Shown here: piece after piece, positions 55,279-64,000 of the stretch
How the letters are laid out: the number at the start of each line of letters is the position of its first letter
Numbering within the stretch: position 1 is the stretch's first letter
Translations under genes and position numbers: made by a program
NCBI GenBank assembly: GCA_037179515.1
Contig: JAXCGZ010016999.1
Coordinates: forward strand, 10,001-74,000
DNA: 64,000 nt
DNA from: Halocaridina rubra
Taxonomy: Eukaryota; Arthropoda; Malacostraca; Decapoda; Atyidae
Reading direction: 5' to 3'
The notes under the pieces: generated by a model
Told to the model about the DNA's origin: nothing
Database searches by the model: none
What the model saw: the letters and a program-made list of their open reading frames with translations, nothing else

Positions 55279-55280
<2 letters not shown>
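54486..55280 (-). pseudogene. ORF2 C-terminal fragment (reverse transcriptase thumb and C-terminal domain)
   Basis: About 264 codons without a stop, ending at TGA (54488-54486). It aligns with residues ~732-995 of the full-length ORF2: shared blocks include GLLLNE, KNLGV, GTLIYLNRV, LQNFAARVA, KTQ, TDIGxR and the RGPHLYNQLP / MGPRLWNSLP block. It lacks the endonuclease and YADD, so it cannot move itself. The upstream open frame of Leu-Ser repeats is only the GA tract read through. Intact coding despite truncation suggests a recent insertion. Divergence from the full-length ORF2 shows it is a different family. Confidence 0.88.

Positions 55281-55281
<1 letters not shown>

Positions 55282-55366
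<85 letters not shown>
55282..55366. repeat. (GA)n microsatellite of island E, right part
   Basis: About 42 GA units between the LINE fragment and the conserved GGCCCAATAAATAAAAC arm. Confidence 0.97.
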
Positions 55367-55368
<2 letters not shown>

Positions 55369-58300
55369 CCCAATAAATAAAACAACGAAAATATATATAT
55401 AAAAAATACTTATTAATTTCGTAACCGGGAGTGGGCTAGCCCCGAGGCGCCCTCCGGGAGGGGGCTAGCCCCGAGGCGCCCTCCGGGAGGGGGCTAGCCC
55501 CGAGGCGCCCTCCGGGAGGGGGCTAGCCCCGAGGCGCCCTCCGGGAGGGGGCTAGCCCCGAGGCGCCCTCCGGGAGGAGGCTAGCCCCGAGGCGCCCTCC
55601 GGGAGGGGGCTAGCCCCGAGGCGCCCTCCGGGAGGGGGCTTTGCCCCGAGGCGCCCTCCGGGAGGGGGCTTTGCCCCGAGGCGCCCTCCGGGAGTGGGCT
55701 TTGCCCCGAGGCGCCCTCCGGGAGGGGGCTAGCCCCGAGGCGCCCTCCGGGAGGGGGCTAGCCCCGAGGCGCCCTCCGGGAGGGGGCTGGATCCGAGGCG
55801 CCCTACGGGAGGGGGCTGGATCCGAGGCGCCCTCCGGGAGGGGGCTAGCCTCGAGGCGCCCTCCGGGAGAGGGCTAGCCCCGAGGCGCCCTCCGGGAGGG
55901 GGCTAGCCCCGAGGCGCCCTCCGGGAGGGGACTAGCCCCGAGGCGCCCTCCGGGAGGGGGTTAGCCCCGAGGCGCCCTCCGGGAGGGGGCTAGCCTCGAT
56001 GCGCCCTCAGGGAGGGGGCTAGCCCCGAGGCGCCCTCCGGGAGGGGGCTAGCCCCGAGGCGCCCTCCGGGAGGGGGCTTTGCCCCGAGGCGCCCTCCGGG
56101 AAGGGGCTTTGCCCCGAGGCGCCCTCCGGTTGGGGGCTAGTCCCGAGGCGCCCTCCGGTTGGGGGCTAGTCCCGAGGCGCCCTCCGGTTGGGGGCTAGTC
56201 CCGAGGCGCCCTCCATGAGGGGGCTAGTCCCGAGGCGCCCTCCATGAGGGGGCTTTGCCCCGAGGCGCCCTCCGGGAGGGGGCTTTGCCCCGAGGCGCCC
56301 TCCGGGAGGGGGCTTTGCCCCGAGGCGCCCTCCGGGAGGGGGCTTTGCCCCGAGGCGCCCTCCGGGAGGGGACTAGTCCCTAGGCGCCCTTCGGGAGGGG
56401 GCTAGCCCCGAGGCGCCCTCCGGGAGGGGGCTAGCCTCGAGGCGCCCTCCGGGAGGGGGCTTTGCCCCGAGGCGCCCTACGGGAGGGGGCTGGTCCCGAG
56501 GCGCCCTCCGGGAGGGGGCTAGCCTCGAGGCGCCCTCCGGGAGAGGGCTAGCCCCGAGGCCCCTCCGGGAGGGGGCTAGCCCCGAGGCGCCCTCCGGGAG
56601 GGGGCTAGCCCCGAGGCGCCCTCCGGGAGGGGGCTTTGCCCCGAGGCGCCCTCCGGGATGGGGCTTTGCCCCGAGGCGCCCTCCGGGAGGGGGCTTTGCC
56701 CCAAGGCGCCCTCCGGGAGGGGGCTTTGCCCCGAGGCGCCCTCCGGAAGGGGGCTTTGGCCCGAGGCGCCCTCCGGAAGGGGGCTTTGGCCCGAGGCGCC
56801 CTCTGGGAGGGGGCTAGTCCCGAGGCGCCCTCCTAGAGGGGGCTAGCCCCAAGGCACCCTCCGATAGGGGGCTAGTCCCGAGGCGACCTCCGGGAGGGGG
56901 CTAGCCCCGAGGCGCCCTCCTTGAGGGGGCTAGCCCCGAGGCGCCCTCCTTGAGGGGGCTAGCCCCGAGGCGCCCTCCGGGAGGGGGCTAGCCTCGAGGC
57001 GCCCTCCGGGAGGGGGCTAGCCCCGAGGCGCCCTCCGGGAGGTGGCTAGCCCCGAGGCGCCCTCCGGGAGGGGGCTAGCCCCGAGGCGCCCTACGGGAGG
57101 GGGCTAGCCCCGAGGCGCCCTCCAGGAGGGGGCTAGCCCCGAGGCGCCCTCCGGGAAGGGGGCTAGCCCCGAGGCGCCCTCCGGGAAGGGGCTAGCCCCG
57201 AGGCGCCCTCCGGGAAGGGGATTTGCCCCGAGGCGCCCTCCAGGAGGGGGCTTTGCCCCGAGGCGCCCTCCGGGAGGGGGCTTTGCCCCGAGGCGCCCTA
57301 CGGGAGGGGGCTGGTCCCGAGGCGCCCTCCGGGAGGGGGCTAGCCTCGAGGCGCCCTCCGGGAGAGGGCTAGCCCCGAGGCGCCCTCCGAGAGGGGGCTA
57401 GCCCCGAGGCGCCCTCCGGGAGGGGACTAGCCCCGAGGCGCCCTCCGGGAGGGGGTTAGCCCCGAGGCGCCCTCCGGGAGGGGGCTAGCCTCGATGCGCC
57501 CTCAGGGAGGGGGCTAGCCCCGAGGCGCCCTCCGGGAGGGGGCTAGCCCCGAGGCGCCCTCCGGGAGGGGGCTTTGCCCCGAGGCGCCCTCCGGGAGGGG
57601 GCTTTGCCCCGAGGCGCCCTCCGGTTGGGGGCTAGTCCCGAGGCGCCCTCCGGTTGGGGGCTAGTCCCGAGGCGCCCTCCGGTTGGGGGCTAGTCCCGAG
57701 GCGCCCTCCATGAGGGGGCTAGTCCCGAGGCGCCCTCCATGAGGGGGCTTTGCCCCGAGGCGCCCTCCGGGAGGGGGCTTTGCCCCGAGGCGCCCTCCGG
57801 GAGGGGGCTTTGCCCCGAGGCGCCCTCCGGGAGGGGGCTTTGCCCCGAGGCGCCCTCCGGGAGGGGACTAGTCCCGAGGCGCCCTTCGGGAGGGGGCTAG
57901 CCCCGAGGCGCCCTCCGGGAGGGGGCTAGCCTCGAGGCGCCCTCCGGGAGGGGGCTTTGCCCCGAGGCGCCCTCCGGAAGGGGGCTTTGGCCCGAGGCGC
58001 CCTCTGGGAGGGGGCTAGTCCCGAGGCGCCCTCCGAGAGGGGGCTAGTCCCGTGGCGACCTCCGGGAGGGGGCTAGCCCCGAGGCGCCCTCCTTGAGGGG
58101 GCTAGCCCCGAGGCGCCCTCCTTGAGGGGGCTAGCCCCGAGGCGCCCTCCGGGAGGGGGCTAGCCCCGAGGCGCCCTCCGGGAGGGGGTTAGCCCCGAGG
58201 CGCCCTCCGGGAGGGGGCTAGCCCCGAGGCGCCCTCCAGGAGGGGGCTAACCCCTAGGCGCCCTCCGGGAGGGGGCTAGCCCCGAGGCGCCCTCCGGGAG

Positions 58301-60432
58301 GGGGCTAGCCCTGAGGCGCCCTCCGGGAAGAGAGCTAGCCCCGAGGCGCCCTCCGGGAGGGGGCTAGCCCCGAGGCGCCCTCCGGGAGGGGGCTAGCCCC
58401 CAGGCGCCCTCCGGGAAGGGGGCTAGCCTTGAGGCGCCCCCCGGGAGGGGGCTAGCCCCGAGGCACCCTCCGGGAGGGGGCTAGCCCCGAGGCGCCCTCC
58501 GGGAGGGGGCTAGCCCCGAGGCGCCCTCCGGGAGGGGGCTAGCCCCGAGGCGCCCTCCGGGAGGGGGCTAGCCCCGAGGCGCCCTCCGGGAGGGGGCTTT
58601 GCCCCGAGTCGCCCTCCGTTAGGGGGCTTTGCCCCGAGGCGCCCTCCGGGAGTGGGCTTTGCACCGAGGCGCCCTCCTGGAGGGGGCTTTGCCCAGAGGC
58701 GCCCTCCGGGAGGGGGCTTTGTCCCGAGGCGCCCTCCGGGAGGGGGCTTTGCCCCGAGGCGCCCTCCGGGAGGGGGCTTTGCTCCGAGGCGCCCTCCGGG
58801 AGGGGGCTTTGCCCCGAGGCGCCCTCAAGGAGGGGGCTTTGCCCCGAGGCGCCCTCCGGGTGGGGGCTTTGCCCCGAGGCACCCTCCGGGTGGGGGCTTT
58901 GCCCCGAGGCACCCTCCGGGTGGGGGCTTTGCCCCGAGGCGCCCTCCGGGTGGGGGCTTTGCCCCGAGGCGCCCTCCGGGAGGGAGCTTTACCCCGAGGC
59001 GCCCTCCGGGAGGGGGCTTTGCCCCGAGGCGCCCTCCGGGAGCGGGCTTTGCCCCGAGGCGCCCTCCGGGAGCGGGCTTTGCCCCGAGGCGCCCTCCGGG
59101 AGGGGGCTTTGCCCCGAGGCGCCCTCCGGGAGCGGGCTTTGCCCCGAGGCGCCCTCCGGGAGCGGGCTTTGCCCCCAGGCGACCTCCGGGAGGGGGCTTT
59201 GCCCCCAGGCGACCTCCGGGAGGGGGCTTTGCCCCCAGGCGCCCTCCGGGAGGGGGCTAGTCCCGAGGCGCCCTCCGGGAGGGGGCTAGCCCCGTGGCGC
59301 CCTCTGGGAGGGGGCTAGCCCCGAGGCGCCCTCCGGGAGGGGGCTAGCCCCGAGGCGCCCTCCGGGAAAGGGCTAGCCCCGAGGCGCCCTCCGGGAGGGG
59401 GCTAGCCCCGAGGCGCCCTCCGGGAGGGGGCTTTGCCCCGAGGCGCCCTCCGGAAGGGGGCTTTGGCCCGAGGCGCCCTCTGGGAGGGGGATTTGCCCCG
59501 AGGCGCCCTCCGGGAGGGGGCTTTGCCCCGAGGCGCCCTCCGGAAGGGGGCTTTGGCCCGAGGCTCCCTCTGGGAGGGGTCTAGTCCCGAGGCGCACTCC
59601 TAGAGGGGGCTAACCCCGAGGCGCCCTCCGGGAGGGGGCTAGCCCCGAGGCGCCCTCCTTGAGGGGGCTAGCCCCGAGGCGCCCTCCTTGAGGGGGCTAG
59701 CCCCGAGGCGCCCTCCGGGAGGAGGCTAGCCCCGAAGCGCCCTCCGGGAGGGGGCTAGCCCCGAGGCGCCCTCCGGGAGGGGGCTAGCCCCGAGGCGCCC
59801 TCCAGGAGGGGGCTAACCCCTAGGCGCCCTCCGGGAGGGGGCTTGCCCCGAGGCGCCCTCCGGGAGGGGGCTAGCCCCGAGGGCCCTCCGGGAAGGGCGC
59901 TAGCCCCGAGGCGCCCTCCGGGAGGGGGCTAGCCCCGAGGCGCCCTCCGGGAGGGGGCTAGCCCCGAGGCGCCCTCCGGGAAGGGGACTAGCCCCGAGGC
60001 GCCCTCCGGGAGGGGGCTAGCCCCGAGGCGCCCTCCGGGAGGGGGCTAGCCCCGAGGCGCCCTTCGGGAGGAGGCTCGCCCCGATGCGCCCTCCGGGAGG
60101 GGGCTTTGCACCAAGGCGCCCTCCGTTAGGGGGCTTTGCCCCGAGGCGCCCTCCGGGAGGGGGCTTTGCCCCGAGGCGCCCTCCTGGAGGGGGCTTTGCC
60201 CCGAGGCGCCCTCCGGGAGGGGGCTAGCCCCGAGGCGCCCTCCGGGAGGGGGCTTTGCCCCGAGGCGCCCTCCGGGAGGGGGCTTTGCCCCGAGGCGCCC
60301 TCCGGGAGGGGGCTTTGCCCCGAGACGCCCTCCGGAAGGGGGCTTTGGCCCGAGGCGCCCTCTGGGAGGGGGCTAGTCCCGAGGCGCCCTCCTAGAGGGG
60401 GCTAACCCCGAGGCGCCCTCCGGGAGGGGGCT

Positions 60433-63400
60433 AGTCCCGTGGCGACCTCCGGGAGGGGGCTAGCCCCGAGGCGCCCTCCTTGAGGGGGCTAGCCCCGAGG
60501 CGCCCTCCTTGAGGGGGCTAGCCCCGAGGCGCCCTCTGGGAGGGGGCTAGCCCCGAGGCGCCCTCCGGGAGGGGGCTAGCCCCGAGGCGCCCTCCGGGAG
60601 GGGGCTAGCCCCGAGGCGCCCTCCTGGAGGGGGCTTTGCCCCGAGGCACCCTCCGGGAGGGGGCTTTGCCCCGAGGCGCCCTCCGGAAGGGGGCTTTGGC
60701 CCGAGGCGCCCTCTGGGAGGGGTCCAGTCCCGAGGCGCACTCCTAGAGGGGGCTAACCCCGAGGCGCCCTCCGGGAGGGGGCTAGTCACGTGGCGACCTC
60801 CGGGAGGGGGCTAGCCCCGAGGCGCCCTCCTTGAGGGGGCTAGCCCCGAGGCGCCCTCCTTGAGGGGGCTAGCCCCGAGGCGCCCTCCAGGAGGGGGCTA
60901 GCCCCGAAGCGCCCTCCGGGAGGGGGCTAGCCCCGAGGCGCCCTCCGGGAGGGGGCTAGCCCCGAGGCGCCCTCCAGGAGGGGGCTAACCCCTAGGCGCC
61001 CTCCGGGAGGGGGCTAGCCCCGAGGCGCCCTCCGGGAGGGGGCTAGCCCCGAGGGCCCTCCGGGAAGGGCGCTAGCCCCGAGGCGCCCTCCGGGAGGGGG
61101 CTAGCCCCGAGGCGCCCTCCGGGAGGGGGCTAGCCCCGAGGCGCCCTCCGGGAAGGGGACTAGCCCCGAGGCGCCCTCCGGGAGGGGGCTAGCCCCGAGG
61201 CGCCCTCCGGGAGGGGGCTAGCCCCGAGGCGCCCTTCGGGAGGGGGCTAGCCCCGAAGCGCCCTCCGGGAGGGGGCTTTGCCCCAAAGCGCCCTCCGTTA
61301 GGGGGCTTTGCCCTGAGGCGCCCTCCGGGAGGGGGCTTTGCCCCGAGGCGCCCTCCTGGAGGGGGCTTTGCCCCGAGGCGCCCTCCGGGAGGGGGCTAGC
61401 CCCGAGGCGCCCTCCGGGAGGGGGCTTTGCCCCGAGGCGCCCTCCGGGAGGGGGCTTTGCCCAGAGGCGCCCTCCGGGAGGGGGCTTTGCCCCGAGGCGC
61501 CCTCCGGAAGGGGGCTTTGGCCCGAGGCGCCCTCTGGGAGGGGGCTAGTCCCGAGGCGCCCTCCTAGAGGGGGCTATCCCCGAGGCGCCCTCCGGGAGGG
61601 GGCTAGTCCCGTGGCGACCTCCGGGAGGGGGCTAGCCCCGAGGCGCCCTCCTTGAGGGGGCTAGCCCCGAGGCGCCCTCCTTGAGGGGGCTAGCCCCGAG
61701 GCGCCCTCCGGGAGGGGGCTAGCCCCGAGGCGCCCTCCGGGAGGGGGCTAGCCCCGAGGCGCCCTCCGGGAGGGGCTAGCCCCGAGGCGCCCTCCGGGAG
61801 GGGGCTAGCCCCCAGGCGCCCTCCGCGAAGGGGGCTAGCCTTGAGGCGCCCATCGTGAGGGGGCTAGCCCCGAGGCACCCTCCGGGAGGAGGCTAGCCCC
61901 GAGGCGCCCTCCGGGAGGGGGCTAGCCCCGAGGCGCCCTCCGGGAGGGGGCTAGCCCCGAGGCGCCCTCCGGGAGGGGGCTAGCCCCGAGGCGCCCTCCG
62001 GGAGGGGGCTTTGCACCGAGGCGCCCTACTGGAGGGGGCTTTGCCCCGAGGCGCCCTCCGGGCGGGGGCTTTGTCCCGAGGCGCCCTCCGGGAGGGGGCT
62101 TTGCCCCGAGGCGCCCTCCGGGAGGGGGCTTTGCTCCGAGGCGCCCTCCGGGAGGGGGCTTTGCCCCGAGGCGCCCTCAGGGAGGGGGCTTTGCCCCGAG
62201 GCGCCCTCCGGGTGGGGGCTTTGCCCCGAGGCGCCCTCCGGGTGAGGGCTTTGCCCCGAGGCACCCTCCGGGTTGGGGCTTTGCCCCGAGGCGCCCTCCG
62301 GGTGGGGGCTTTGCCCCGAGGCGCCCTCCGGGAGGGAGCTTTGCCCCGAGGCGCCCTCCGGGAGGGGGCTTTGCCCCGAGGCGCCCTCCGGGAGCGGGCT
62401 TTGCCCCGAGGCGCCCTCCGGGAGCGGGCTTTGCCCCGAGGCGCCCTCCGGGAGGGGGCTTTGCCCCGAGGCGCCCTCCGGGAGCGGGCTTTGCCCCCAG
62501 GCGCCCTCCGGGAGCGGGCTTTGCCCCCAGGCGCCCTCCGGGAGGGGGCTTTGCCCCCAGGCGCCCTCCGGGAGGGGGCTTTGCCCCCAGGCGCCCTCCG
62601 GGGGGGGGCTAGTCCCGAGGCGCCCTCCGGTTGGGGGCTAGTCCCGAGGCGCCCTCCGGTTGGGGGCTAGTCCCGAGGCGCCCTCCATGAGGGGGCTTTG
62701 CCCCGAGGCGCCTTCCGGGAGGAGGCTTTGCCCCGAGGCTCCTTCCTACTTGTGTTCCATGGTGCATCCTTAGGTTGGTTCCTTTGTTCCTTCCAAGGTG
62801 GGTTCCTTAGTGCATTCTTAGGCGGCTTCCTTGGTTTCTTCCTGTGTTTCCTTGTGCCCCGAGGCGCCCTCCGGGAGGGGGCTTTGCCCCGAGGCGCCAT
62901 CCGGGAGGGGGCTAGTCCCGAGGCGCCCTTCGGGAGGGGGCTAGCCCCGAGGCGCCCTCCGGGAGGGGGCTAGCCTCGAGGTGCCCTCCGGGAGGGGGTT
63001 AGCCCCGAGGCGCCCTCCGGGAGGGGGCTTTGCCCCGAGGCGCCCTCCGGGAAGGGGCTTTGCCCCGAGGCGCCCTCCGGGCGGGGGCTTTGCCCCGAGG
63101 CGCCCTCCGGGAGGGGGCTTTGCCCCGAGGCGCCCTCCGGGAGGGGGCTTTGCCCCGAGGCGCCCTCCGGGAGGGGGCTTTGCCCCGAGGCGCCCTCCGG
63201 GAGGGGGCTTTGCCCCGAGGCGCCCTCCGGGAGGGGGCTTTGCCCCGAGGCGCCCTCCGGAAGGGGACTTTGCCCCGAGGCGCCCTCCGGAAGGGGGCTT
63301 TGGCCCGAGGCGCATTCCGGGAGGGGGCTAGCCCCAAGACGCCCTCCGGGAGGGGGCTAGCCCCGAGGCGCCCTCCGGGAGGGGGCTAGCCCCGAGGCGC

Positions 63401-64000
63401 CCTCCGGGAGGGGGCTTTGCCCCGAGGCGCCCTCCGGGCGGGGGCTTTGCCCCGAGGCGCCCTCCGGGAGGGGGCTTTGCCCCGAGGCGCCCTCCGGGAG
63501 GGGGCTTTGCCCCGAGGCGCCCTCCGGGAGGGGGCTTTGCCCCGAGGCGCCCTCTGGGAGGGGGCTTTGCCCCGAGGCGCCCTCCGGGAGGGGGCTAGCC
63601 CCGAGGCGCCCTCCGGGAGGGGGCTAGCCCCGAGGCGCCCTCCGGGAGGGGGCTTTGCCCCGAGGTGCCCTCCGGGAGGGGGCTTTGCCCCGAGGTGCCC
63701 TCCGGGAGGGGGCTTTGCCCCGAGGCGCCCACCGGGAGGGGGCTTTGCCCCGAGGCGCCCTCCGGAAGGGGGCTTTGCCCCGAGGCGCCCTCCGGGAGGG
63801 GGCTTTGCCCCGAGGCGCCCTCCGGGAGGGGGCTTTGCCCCGAGGCGCCCTCCGGGAGGGGGCTTTGCCCCGAGGCGCCCTCCGGGTGGGGGCTTTGCCC
63901 CGAGGCGCCCTCCGGGTGGGGGCTTTGCCCTGAGGCGCCCTCCGGGTGGGGGCTTTGCCCCTAGACGCCCTCCGGGTGGGGGCTTTGCCCCGAGGCGCCC
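60433..64000 (+). repeat. 3.5-kb segmental duplicate (right member, truncated by window)
   Basis: Same rare-variant order as 47991-51521: GTCACGTGGCG at 60784, TTGCACCG at 62011, three CCGGTTGGG/CCATGAGG monomers at ~62627-62690. It differs by the 126-bp gain at 62740-62865 and a few whole-monomer indels. Confidence 0.85.
62740..62854 (+). other. 115-bp island-E fragment inserted in satellite
   Basis: The sequence matches 52156-52270 of island E, including the E-specific CCTACTTGTG where the other islands have CCTACGTGTG. It is flanked by an 11-bp direct repeat, TGCCCCGAGGC (62729-62739 and 62855-62865), present once in the paralogous empty site at 50287-50297. The net gain is exactly 126 bp. 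The insert makes an in-frame open reading by chance; no gene is inferred. Confidence 0.93.

Larger units (their letters stand above)
55426..64000 (+). repeat. GC-rich minisatellite array 7 (forward, runs off right edge)
   Basis: Forward monomers from the GTAAC edge of island E to the end of the window. The first ~190 bp are CTAG monomers, followed by alternating blocks. Two related sub-blocks occur at ~55.85-56.55 and 57.36-57.95 kb (CCTCGATGCGCCCTCAGGG at 55982 and 57488). The cassette with CTAGAGG/CTTGAGG recurs at 56.75, 57.97, 59.54, 60.34, 60.68 and 61.51 kb. A 115-bp island fragment interrupts the array at 62740-62854. Confidence 0.95.

Noticed and set aside
54486..55385. 299-codon frame starting [10 protein letters not shown] in island E
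   Set aside because: Its first ~35 residues are the GA tract and island arm; only 54486-55280 derives from LINE ORF2.
62698..62973. Chimeric frame across the 115-bp island insert
   Set aside because: In-frame joining is explained by chance and by open frames on both sides; no evidence of expression.

Overview
The window is non-coding, repeat-dominated eukaryotic nuclear DNA. No host protein-coding gene, tRNA or rRNA could be supported. The only real coding regions belong to two non-LTR retrotransposons. The AT-biased retrotransposon codons, very long (TA)n and (GA)n microsatellites and AT-rich single-copy-like DNA suggest an invertebrate animal genome. A decapod crustacean or similar arthropod is possible, but this is a weak inference.

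About 48 kb (six array blocks, by my estimate about 1,600 monomers) is a GC-rich minisatellite. It has two interconvertible monomer forms: 29 bp with GGGGCTAGCCCC in the centre and 30 bp with GGGGCTTTGCCCC. A 31-bp form with one extra C occurs beside the islands. The arrays punctuate five copies of a ~2.2-kb AT-rich 'island': A 1-421 (partial), B 3492-5648, C 20821-23070, D 29013-31321, E 52093-55425. Every island has the same two edges. One edge is degenerate and GC-rich with a ~25-bp periodicity. The other ends in (TA)n, (GA)n and a short AT-rich arm reading GTAAC at the array. Island plus array is therefore a composite macrosatellite unit. Units A and B with their arrays (1-5886) are inverted relative to everything to the right; the switch point is at about 5886.

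Layout: island A, reverse array (422-3491), island B, short reverse array, orientation switch, forward array (5887-12959) carrying a ~3.65-kb tandem duplication, full-length retrotransposon on the minus strand (12960-18066), forward array, island C, array with a 337-bp inverted patch (24010-24346), island D, 20.8-kb array with nested higher-order repeats, island E (with a 5'-truncated retrotransposon inside its GA tract), and array to the right edge with a 115-bp piece of island E inserted at 62740-62854.

The retrotransposon at 12960-18066 has both ORFs open. ORF1 (530 aa) has a SAP-like motif, a coiled coil, an SGNH-hydrolase-like domain, a duplicated 39-aa RG-rich unit and two CCHC knuckles. 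ORF2 has an AP-endonuclease and a reverse transcriptase (YADD). ORF2 lies in the same frame as ORF1, directly behind a TAG codon, and has no AUG ahead of its first endonuclease motif, so readthrough or non-AUG initiation has to be considered. A paralogous empty site at about 9292-9530 defines the insertion as a target deletion without a clear target-site duplication.

Many long open frames exist in the 30-bp arrays, on both strands. They are a by-product of a stop-free 30-bp period and are not annotated as genes.
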